A stretch of 64,000 bases of DNA from Crambe crambe (taxonomy: Eukaryota; Porifera; Demospongiae; Poecilosclerida; Crambeidae). The position numbers and the translations under genes are program-made. A model generated the notes under the pieces. That model did no database searches, had not been told where the DNA came from, and saw only the letters and a list, made by a program, of their open reading frames with translations. The DNA is taken from NCBI GenBank assembly GCA_963924555.1, contig OZ004586.1, forward strand, positions 6,220,501 through 6,284,500, given 5' to 3'. Below are positions 1 to 11,987 of this stretch, piece after piece (within the stretch, counting starts at the first letter, position 1; every line of letters starts with the position of its first letter).

Positions 1-48
1 CACCACTACATGCACACATGCATACACATAATCACAGTCCTCACCTTA

Positions 49-3000
49 TTACAACCACGACCACTTCACTCTAGGGTCTGCTGGTCGCTTGTATCTCCTT
101 GATAGACAGATTTTTGTTAAACTTGTGTTCTGCTGTAGACTTGATAGGATTACATCAACTCCTTCTTCATATGAATCATCATCATGTAGAAATAGTATCT
201 TTAGTGAAATGTTTTTCTCTAGCATATCACTCATTGCCTTAGCTCCTTCCACTCCAATATCATTGCCTCGCATCATTAATACTAACAAGGTGGAGTTTTC
301 AGATAGTGCTGCAGCGATGTGAATGCATCCTTGTGATGTTATTTCACAGTAAGCTATATCAAGGTGTTCTAACACTGCATTAGTTTTAATCACATCACCA
401 ATGGAAGCTGCTCCAATATCTCCTATTGGGTTTGAATATAGTTTTAATTTGGTGATTGACTTATTGACGGCAAGACCTGCTGACAACTGCACAGCTCCCT
501 CACTGGAAATATCACAGTCACTTATACGCAGGTAATTTAAAACAGCATTAGTTTTAATCGCATCACCAATGGAAGCTGCTCCAATATCTCCTATTGGGTT
601 CCAATATAGTTTTAATTTGGTGATTGACTTATTGACGGCAAGACCTGCTGACAACTGCACAGCTCCCTCACTGGAAATATCACAGTCACTTATACACAGG
701 TAATTTAAAACAGCATTAGTTTTAATCGCATCACCAATGGAAGCTGTTCCAATATCTCCTATTGGGTTCGAATATAGTTTTAATTTGGTGATTGACTTAT
801 TGACGGCAAGACCTGCTGACAACTGCACAGCTCCCTCACTGGTGATACCACAAGAATCTAATATTAAAGTCCTTAAGCTCGTCAGTGCATGAGATAAAAG
901 AGTTGAGGAAATTACATCAAGTTTGTTGTCTCTAAAATCCAATTCAATAAACTGCTGGAGTATAGGATGAGGGATGTTTACAAAATGTTCAATGCTATGA
1001 ATGTCACAGTAACTGAAGTCAGCACTTGTTATTTCTCCGTTCCAAGTTACTGCTCTCATCTTCATCAACCCTTTGGAAAACATTTCTATTCCCTCATTTC
1101 CCATATTATATGAATTAGAAAAGTATAATTTCCACTTGCTTTGAGAATGCGCTATCGAATAGCCCACCACGAAGTAATCAAGAGGACTCCATTCATGAGA
1201 TGAGAACACTTGTATTGACTCACGAGATGCCAGCAGATTAGAAACTGCCTCAGTATCACCAGATTCATACATCCAATGATAGACTGCACTTTCGCAATCT
1301 GAGATATGCTCTCGAATCATCTCTGTTGTGAAGGTATTAAACTTGGAGAGACCAAAATAGAATTTCATCACCACGCTCAGGTGACCTACTTTGACATGTT
1401 CTCTTATTAGCTGCTGTTGTGTGTGGAGAGGTAACTGTGTGATGTGGTAGGCAGCTAGAAACTCTTGAAGCGTCAGATGGATGAAGTGGTAGGAGAGCTC
1501 GGCATCCTGTCCACGATAGAGCTCTTTCACCGATTCCATCAATCCTAGAGTCACTCCACTGATATCAGCACTGCTGAATGTCAGCTGTTGCTTCATGATT
1601 CCTTCCCAAGCAAGTTTGCTTAGGGCCAGCAGCTGTTGATGCACATCTGGAGGGAGGTCCTCAAGAGATCCAATCTTCCAGGACTGTTTGCCGTGTGCCT
1701 TATGACCTGAAAAGTGCTGCATCAGCAGTTTACATGTATACACTGTGTAGAGTCGGGTAACGGTGGTTGGGGGGGTTGACTCCATGTCTCGGCTCCACTT
1801 GAATACATCTGTCACTATGTTGGCAGTCACAGGAGTTTGCATGGCTGCCTTCATAGCTGGATAATAGTTCACATAGTCCAAAAATTTGCTACGGATGTCG
1901 GGATGAACCCTCTCATCCCTCAATACTCGACTTAACTCTAAAGTAGGAGTCGTGACAAGTTCGATATGTTGGTCCACTTGGATTGATGTGCTCTCGATGA
2001 TTAACTTTGTGGCCCATGGTCGGCTGGTTATGATTATGGTAGCTTTGGGTAGTTTGCGACCATGTACTAAATCAAGAAATATTGAAGATTCTTCCCTCAT
2101 TCTTTGTTCCAGTTCGTCCCAGGCTTCCAGCCACAGGACCACACCCTCTCCTTGGCTGCTCTCCACTTCCTGTGCTATGGCCCCCTGGAGCTGAGGGTGG
2201 TGGAAGAGGTCAGAGATACTTTTGGCTGACCTCACTCTGTTGTCTCGTAAGGGAAGGAGGACCAGTAGGGTGTGATCATTTAGACGTTGGCCCTGAGACC
2301 ACTTGAAACAGAATTGTTCACTGAATGTGGTCTTGCCCACACCTGGAGCTCCTTCAATCAGAACTAGTCGTGGTTTCGTTTCATGATAATATTTGGACTC
2401 AGTAACATCACCTTCTGTCATAGGGTATTTCTTGTAGATGACATCATCTTTGTCTCCCCTGATCGTACTCTTAGTGAAGCTGTCCATTTTTCTCCGATCA
2501 ATCTCCTCCTTCTCTATCCGTGCCAGTTTGAAAGCAGCGAGGTTCTTGCCCTCCATGGTGGAATAGGTGTCCTTCAGGAAGGCTGCATACTTTGGAATAC
2601 TCGAATATTTGTATTCTTTACCATCGATGGTCATGCATTCGATTTTGTGTTCCTTGAAGAATCCTTTATTGTCAGTGTTCTCCAGGTCCTGCACTAAAGT
2701 GGAGGTGATCTGAGCAGGCAGCAACCATGTGACTATCAAACTGCCGTGTGATACTTTCTTCAAGATGAGGGCAAAGGAGGGGAGGAGGAACTTGCGGATG
2801 ATGTGACCTTTCAACTCTTCTAGTTGCTCCAAAGTGCATGTCTCCCAGTCTAATTTTAGGTGGAGTACAAATTCCTTCAGATCCGCTTCGCTAGGTCTGC
2901 TTTCAACTGCTGGACAATGCTCGGCAAAGTCACACAGTCGAGTATTACGTCGAAAAGTTTCCAGTGAACTAAGATAACTCTTCATATTCTGTTTGAGAGA

Positions 3001-4732
3001 ACGGTCTCCAATGTTACGAATAAGGTTTTCTAAGAGTGTGTAATTCATAAAGTTCCAGTATTTACTCAGCTTGATCCAAATACTATTGATGGTCGACTCT
3101 TTTTCTAGTTCATTCTCAATTTGTTGGAAGAAGTCTTCGTGTTCTTCTTTGCACTTAATCGGCAATGTCATGAGGCGAGCTTTGAATTGATTGACAGTAT
3201 AATCTTTTTCAATTTTATCATATGTCCGAATTGATATGTCATTGAATTCATCTTCAAGGTCTTGTGTTTGCTGTGGAATGATTTTTTGAAGGAGACCTGC
3301 AATATACAAAATAACAGGTATTTAAAGTCTATCATTATTATTGTTATATTGTTCTGATAAGGAAACTCTCCACATTAAAAATGAAAAGGATCATGTGTAT
3401 GAAAAAATAATAAACGCAAAAAGACTTGTCTTCATGATCCCCAAGGCCCCCTTCAAGGATTGTACCTTCTTCGCTGGTGAAGAATGTTGCTGTGGAAAAT
3501 TATCCATCAGGCATAAGGCATAAATAATACACTAAGTAACTGGCTTCTATCGGGAATGAGCTAGTCATAGTTCTACTTCTAGCATACGTAGGCACCTGCC
3601 ACTCTTGCAGCTCATATATGCTTAGTGCATGCATGGCCAGCTACAACTAGCTCTACACACAGACCATCCATGACCACGAATAGTTCCATTTGCCCCAAAA
3701 CACGAAATTTTTACCCCTCGAAAATAACCCGCTATACGGTAATCTATAGCCTTCCATGTATATTCCATACAAGCAAGAAAGATTGAACACACCTTTTGGA
3801 ACTTCTCCTTCCATAGGACCTTCCATGGTAGATGGAGGTGAGGTGGAGTCCATTGGATGTGATGGAGGAGTCACAGGACAACCTACAACACATAATAACT
3901 GATTAGAATTTTTAATTTTTTTACTATCCTCTTCAATAATTACCTTTGAGAGAGATGTTGTGAGTGTTGCTAGTGGCAGTGATGGTGTCCTTGAGGAAAG
4001 GGGAGGTGAGGTTGATTTGGCAAGTGTATTGACCAGCATGGGACAGAGAGAGAGAAGGGAAAGAGAGAGTGTTGTCTAAAGACTCAACCAGCACTACTCC
4101 ATTGTGACTCCAGCAGTATGTGATGGTAGGACTGAAATCTTCAGCACCTGATACAGTGCAGGAAAGGCAGTATTTCTCCTCCACTGAGGGGTTGCCCCCA
4201 GTAATCACCACTTCGATTGGAGGGGCTATATAATATAATATTATGACACATCATTGAACTGTTTATTACTAACAGTACCTGCTAGATATATTTGGTGTTC
4301 TCTGGCTATCTTCATGGCCAGATTCTTGTGTCCCACACAGGGCTTCTTCAGAGCTTCCAATAAACCCTCCCATGAAGGTAAAGGGTCAACCATTTTCAGC
4401 CACTCGGAGAGCATCTCTCTGAAGCAAGCCTTCACGTCAGTGGGATTATCTTTTTTGATGGTCTGCAGTGTTGATTCACTGAGGTCCAACTCCAGTCCTA
4501 GGTCATACCACTCAGTCTTGGCATCCCAAATAACATTGCGCACTTTTGACAGGTTTGCTGGAACCATCTCGACTGTAAGTAGTAAATATTATTTTTATTA
4601 ATTTTCTACTTGGTACGTAAACTTCAACGTTAAAGAACTACTTGACTCACTTCCTGGACCAGGGTTGGTCTCGACGTCCCCAGCACAGTGTAGTAGACAA
4701 CATATAATGGTGATAGAGAAGGCCACAAACAA
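49..4732 (-). CDS. NLR-type gene: 2A-like leader, Death, Ig-like, NACHT, LRR
   Basis: Five exons are read by phase: 4651 upward (leader ending in the 2A-like motif), 4279-4572 (Death), 3944-4225 (Ig-like), 3793-3882 (Pro/Ser/Thr linker) and 49-3296 (NACHT-LRR, TAA stop). Every junction is phase 1. The Death exon shows the helical pattern W-x2-LG, ML-x2-WL and SW-x2-LL-x-ALK. The Ig exon has paired Cys, a Trp and an AGQYTCQ end. The last exon has Walker A GAPGVGKT (about residue 320), a Walker B-like VVLWLEAWDEL, then Leu-rich repeats from about residue 800. Cytosolic NLRs act as innate immune sensors; an Ig domain inside one is unexpected. The leader frame has an in-frame TAA at 4733-4735 just upstream and no ATG after it, so the start is unresolved or broken. 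Domain calls are firm; the joined five-exon gene is inferred from phase alone. Confidence 0.8.
365..870 (-). repeat. three near-identical 168-bp LRR-coding tandem repeats
   Basis: The same block starts at about 451, 619 and 787, a period of exactly 168 bp or 56 codons (two 28-residue LRR units). The copies differ by only a few bases, such as YSNPIGDIG versus YWNPIGDIG. The flanking LRRs are much more divergent, so these three units are a recent expansion within the coding exon. Confidence 0.9.
4655..4681 (-). other. 2A-like StopGo motif GDVETNPGP
   Basis: Read on the minus strand, these nine codons give GDVETNPGP, matching the D-V/I-E-x-N-P-G-P consensus of 2A peptides, at which ribosomes skip one peptide bond. 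About 19 mostly hydrophobic residues precede it, resembling a signal peptide. The frame continues into a GT donor after 4651 in phase 1 and joins the Death exon in frame. 2A-like sequences at the N-termini of NLR-type proteins are known from sea urchin and have been reported in sponge, where they can double as secretion signals. Activity here is inferred. Confidence 0.8.
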
Positions 4733-4792
4733 TTACACACCAAGTCCTTTCAATATCCTCTGTTTACTGCAACCTCCAGGGGCTTGGGTCAT

Positions 4793-5852
4793 ACAGGAAG
4801 TGTCTGTTAAGGGTAAAGAAAGACTCTGGATGTGTCAATAATTGGTAAAGGGTTTTCAACATGGTAAAGGGTGGTCATAAGTACTACTATATAGTACATA
4901 TATACAGTGAACTCCCTCTAATCAGGACCCCTAAAATGGGGTATTTAAAAAAGTCCTTCATAATATAAATTCACCCCTGAAATGAGGCCACCCCTCTAAT
5001 CAGGACACTCCTAAGGTGGCCGAGTCCATTGTATCTCATTTACGAATGTCAATCAATTTCAGGAAACTCTTTCACTGTAAAAAGCTTGCAATATGTTGGA
5101 GTCTCTTGGTCCTTTCACTCGTCTAAAGAACACTCTTTTAAAATGATTAATTTTCTACAATTACGATTGAGATTATAGTATGAAGTTTATACCTTGGAGG
5201 CACGAGGTATACATCACCTATGACTCTATCATCTAAAGTAATCCATGAATCATTAAAATGCCAATATTCTGACTTCCAATGCACTCATAAGAAGAGGGTA
5301 AATGATTCAACATGATCGAACTTTCTACTTAATAGCAGCTTTGAATGGAGATCTGCTCACTTATTGCTCCATTCACCTCACATGAGACTACTTTTCAAAC
5401 CAAGAAGTAAAGTACAACTGTCAGGTGTTTGCCTTAATTGGCACTGAAGCATGTAGAGCATGTTGATACAGGCCATGGTTAGCCAAGCTATTAAGAGCAC
5501 CTTGAAACGACAGTCTAACAGGAAAGCCAAGAGCACCTAGAGAACAACGACAACATGCTCAAGAAAGAACAGAAACAGCAGAGAGAACAATCTATGATTG
5601 CTTGAGTAGACAGCAATTAATTATGAGAGTCATGATGAGCGTGACTAAAGACATGATTTAGCTAGACATCAGGAAGGCTGAGTACAAGCCTTGCATGGAA
5701 GTGAACATTTGAAATTCCAATCAGAGAGCACTTAGCTACAAGAGAATATAAATTTAGAAATCAGTTCAGAGTTGACACCTAACTCTACCCTTCAAACATT
5801 GAGTGTGCACTATTAAGATATTACCTACCTAAGTCGATATAGGCCTAGCTAG
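4793..5852. other. intergenic, repeat remnants
   Basis: No coding exon is seen. Around 4910-5030 there is a repeat-like stretch (phrases such as CTCTAATCAGGAC occur twice) that resembles sequence near 16600-16700. The remainder is AT-rich with nothing recognisable. Confidence 0.4.
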
Positions 5853-8800
5853 CTAACAGTGCCAAGGCATTAGTCTTTTAAAGACAAACTTGTTATGCAC
5901 TTGTCTACTTACATTTAGCTTATAAAAAATGATATCCATTATCAGCAGAGCAAGTAAAATCACATAGTTATGGTATATGAGGGAGGTAGAGTCAGGACAG
6001 GGGTGGGAGCTGAACTGACCTATTAGTGAGAGTAGGAACTCTTCCAGGATTTTATTGGGAGAAATAGAGTGGCATTTCACTGAAGCACGAGAACGGGCAG
6101 CATTGTTCAGGCCCACACTGGCCCTCCACTGCTCCATAGCGACTGGCATGGTTACAGTGTCAGGGAGTACTACCTGTGTAAGAACAAGGCAAGGGGTGAA
6201 TTCATTATTCCACTTGATTCACTTCAGTAGATCACCAACAAGCATCTCTTATTCCCACATCACAAAGCCACAAAATCTCATGGGAAAGTGTTTACCTATT
6301 CTTATCGAGACTAAAAATCCCATCTCACTAGATAAGTATGACACTTACGCTGTCTCACTCCGAGAGGGAGGGATTACTACAACAACTCGATAGGTTAAAT
6401 AATCAGCTAAAGCAGGACTCTCTAGGTAAGACACGACAGTGTTGCTTCGTCTACATGTGTGGGAGGATCTAGGAGCTCGTAATTATGGGTGCGGTTATAA
6501 GCGTGATCACTATGCGCGCGCGTCATGCTGATATTATGAATAATAATAATAACAAGAACCAGTTCAGTATAATTACTGTTTCAAGAACATAAAAGTTTAA
6601 CTTTTTCCAGTAAGGCGATAAACTCAACTCTAGGCAGGAGCATAGTGAATCGAATATCTACAAGAAAGTAGCAAAAAGCATTTTAGTACTGAAAAGGATT
6701 CCCATGTAAATAGCTAGTTGATATTGATAGTCATAGCTATTACTGGCAATTTGTAAAAAGTACAACCCCTTATCATTTTCATACATAATGTAGCTAGCTA
6801 GCTATACTCTCTCTAGCTCTATACAGCTGTCAACCTTCATCACTGGTTCCAAACTCAGTTCCATTGAGTCCAGAGAGGTTGACCTGAGCAAAGTAATCAG
6901 CACAGGGTCCCCCTGTGTCACAGTGGATCCATGCATATGCCCCTGGGGAGTCAAGGGAGTTCTGGAGCTTGAGAGCAGGACAACCAGTCAGAGCTGCATT
7001 CAGCTGATCAAAACGACTGTACATGACATTGCGACCATATTCATGCAGTCCTAGCAAACCACTTGGACCTAAACCTTGACCTGCACACAGGGATCAATTT
7101 GGGTTAATGGTGATTACTGTTTATTTTGCCAATCAAAAAAATAATGCCCACTAGAATATAAGAAATCCATGTAAGGTTAGTCAATGATTTGTAGTGCCAC
7201 AAGAAATAAGTCAGTAGATAGCTATGTATTTATGACCAGATAAGGCCAGTTTAGGTTATAGGTGGTAGCTATTCAAGTTTAGCTAACTCTTTGGACTTAC
7301 TGAGAGTAGTCTCAAGACTGGAGAGTACTCTCAATTCAATGTCTGCTGATTGTGCTATGACAATGGATGAAGCCACATCTGACATGCTGTCTGCAAGGAT
7401 TGGATCACGAACCAAACCCCATCCAAATCTGGTACCAGCCAGTCCATCATTTTTTGAACTGTTAATACCATACATCAGTAGCTATGTGATTGATACACTC
7501 TAGCTAAACCTCTAAATACAGTAGCTACATCAATTAACATGTAAAAGATGATCAAATGCTATAGATACATGAGAGAGGAACTTCCCATGGACCCACAGTA
7601 TCCTTTGTTCAGATATTTAGCTACACTGCATAGCTAGCAAGCTATCTCTCACCTTGAGAATATCATAATGGATTTTGTTCATCACTTGGTCTATGTTGGT
7701 GAACATGGGCCAGTAATACACCATGTCTGTTATGACATGGTCTGGATCCTTCACTAGTGGTTTCTTCTTCGAGCCATCCAGGTTGTTGGGGTAACTGCAA
7801 CCATGCATTGAATTCATGGAATGGATAATATTATCGGGGGTTTACCCTTCAGCTATTTTTAAGAAGGTAGCTTGCTATAATATACTTTGTCAATTTTCAC
7901 CTCAATTGTTTTATACATAAAAACCTATAATTATGATAGCTATAGAGCTATAGCTGAGATTCCACCTTGCAGTGGAGATGCGAGCAATGATGTCAGGGTA
8001 AGAAGCATAGTAAGGGACTTGTGCTAACACATCTACTCTGTCAGGACAATTCACACTGCAACTCTTCAAGATTTTCTCAGTCAATGCTATATACCACAGT
8101 AATATAGATTACCATGGTAGCACCCATGCCTGTTACTATGTGGTAGCCTTCTGTCACAGCATTCTCAGTCTTTAAAGAAGTAAAAACAACAGATAATATG
8201 ATTAGCATTGAAACAAGTAGCTACTGAAAAAAACATAGTAATAAAGAAAAAAGCAGCATAATCTAGTCTGAAACTGCAGCTTCATATGTAGCTATACTTT
8301 CCATTACTGGCAATTTTAAAGCCAGCACACTAGCTAGTACATGTAAGCTTACTATAGAGTGTAGTCTTTGAATGGAAGAAACTAGAGGAGGTAAAGCTGC
8401 ATTAGAGATGGCAGAATGAGATGGAAACTGGTAGGCTGGTCTGTAAAATAAGATATAAATAATAAACTATTGACTAGCTGACTAGCTACGATAATTATAA
8501 GATAGATTTTTTGGTGGATAACTAAAATAAGACAGTGGGAGATGTCACAGCATTCACTCTCTCATCTACTCCTCCCTCCCCTCGAGTGTCAGACCTGTAA
8601 TGGCCAAGGATTGAAGTACAGGGGTCTGCACCAATGCTTGAATTCTGCCAGTACTCAGCGAAAACTATAGGATTGCCACCATATGCTGAGAAATTACAGC
8701 TCAGTGTGTCCTCCTTGGTCTTACAAAGAGGTCCTGAGTAACACTGGTAGCAGGGACGACCTTCATATCCTGTGCAGCTGTGAAAAAAAATAGTTTTGTT

Positions 8801-9324
8801 AATGCAGTTGAAGCTTTGAATATGGCTTAGCCACTGTTTTTTGCAGAAAGTTAGTCCTTTTTTCAGGGGTTAAAAATGTACAGTAAGCTTAATGCTATGG
8901 GAAAAGAACCAAAAAGAGCATCCTTAGTTGGGAGGTTGTCCTTTTCTTGGAGGGCAAACCTTCCACTATATAGCTTCGAACCCAGCCTCTTTTTTCCTTT
9001 CCACTAGCTAGCTGAGTTTCCACTCAGTAGCTACATGATAGCTGCAGTCTTGTGGGATGACAAAGTAAAAACTTCCAGCAGTGGAGTGGCATGCAGATTC
9101 CCGTTCACCTCATTAATATATATTTATAGCTGCTACTTAACAACTTCTAGACTAGCTGAAAGGTTAGTTACGTGGCTAGACCTGTTGAGCACTGGGTCCC
9201 ATACGCCTCCAGGTTGACAGGGATCAGGAGACGGGTACTTTTCACATATCTGCACGCATGTCCCATCGTGGACCACCTCCAAGGCAAGCAACAGCGTTAG
9301 TATTCTTAATCTTATAAACATCAT
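5853..9324 (-). CDS. secreted alliinase / TAA1-type PLP enzyme with EGF-like module
   Basis: Nine exons: 9182-9324, 8595-8777, 8353-8440, 8113-8169, 7966-8075, 7653-7794, 7301-7481, 6835-7080 and 5853-6169; 1,467 nt in total, encoding 488 residues. The N-terminus is a signal peptide. It is followed by a Cys-rich EGF-like segment (GRPCYQCYSGPLC) and an alliinase-like FAEYW. The PLP core has YPNNLDG (compare NPNNPEG), DMVYYWPMF, SSKNDGLAGTRFGWGLV with the expected Schiff-base Lys, and SPGAYAWIHC. The domain order matches plant alliinase, which cleaves Cys sulfoxides, and the related tryptophan-pyruvate aminotransferases; the substrate cannot be read from sequence. The last exon ends in a hydrophobic stretch (VILLALLIMDIIF), so the enzyme may be membrane-anchored. 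The acceptor of exon 5 (37-bp intron) and the exon 8-9 junction are the least certain. Confidence 0.85.
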
Positions 9325-9647
9325 TGGTTCTCCAATTCCAGCTCTAGCCCCTCCCCATTATTTAATGCGCATGCGCCTTGGATCTCGTGCACCATTGGTA
9401 TGTGGTCTGCATGTACTGTTAGAAAAAAAAGCAGCAACAAAAAACAAAAACAAACGATAATAATAAAAATAAAAGAAAACCAACAAGAACAAAAACTATG
9501 AATGGCATTATAAAGTGCATTATGTGATCCAGTGATTATGCACTATGAAAAGTCTTATAATATGAATGTCCACAATCACTTCATATAGCAGTAATAAGTT
9601 ATTAGTATAAAAAATGAGAAAAGAAAGTCTAGAAGTTTTATAATTAC
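9325..9647. other. 323-bp intergenic spacer
   Basis: This lies between the 3' end of the HIF1AN gene and the start codon of the alliinase-like gene, both on the minus strand, and must hold the promoter of the latter. It contains an A-rich stretch at about 9420-9480. No recognisable element was identified. Confidence 0.5.
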
Positions 9648-11688
<2,041 letters not shown>

Positions 11689-11987
11689 TCTGCTCCTGAG
11701 AGATCCGATCCCTACCTTGTAAAGTAGGTGTGTGTTGACCACTCACTCTCTCTTGCCCCCCAAACGCGGGTTCAAAGTTCGCTTGATAATAATTGCCCTT
11801 CGAATGTAGGGACATCCCCACTATTAATATGACGTCACTAATTTTATGCAACGAGCCCCACCCTTGTATCCCTGGATGCGTATATGCACCACTGCCCCGC
11901 CCTTGTTGTTTATACACTTCCCCGCCCATCTTAGCGAGGGTTCTGTCTAGGATAATTTGTGCAACAAGGAACCGAACTGAACCAGAC
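11689..11987. promoter_or_regulatory. divergent promoter region between HIF1AN and the Ig-rich gene
   Basis: Only 299 bp separate the two start codons on opposite strands, so both promoters must overlap or share this interval. A TGACGTCA palindrome (CRE/ATF-type octamer) lies at about 11830-11837. No TATA box was identified with confidence, and the CRE is only a sequence match. Confidence 0.5.

Noticed and set aside
365..870. Regularly spaced repeats that could suggest a CRISPR array
   Set aside because: The 168-bp period is in frame within an LRR exon of a eukaryotic gene, and there are no variable spacers.
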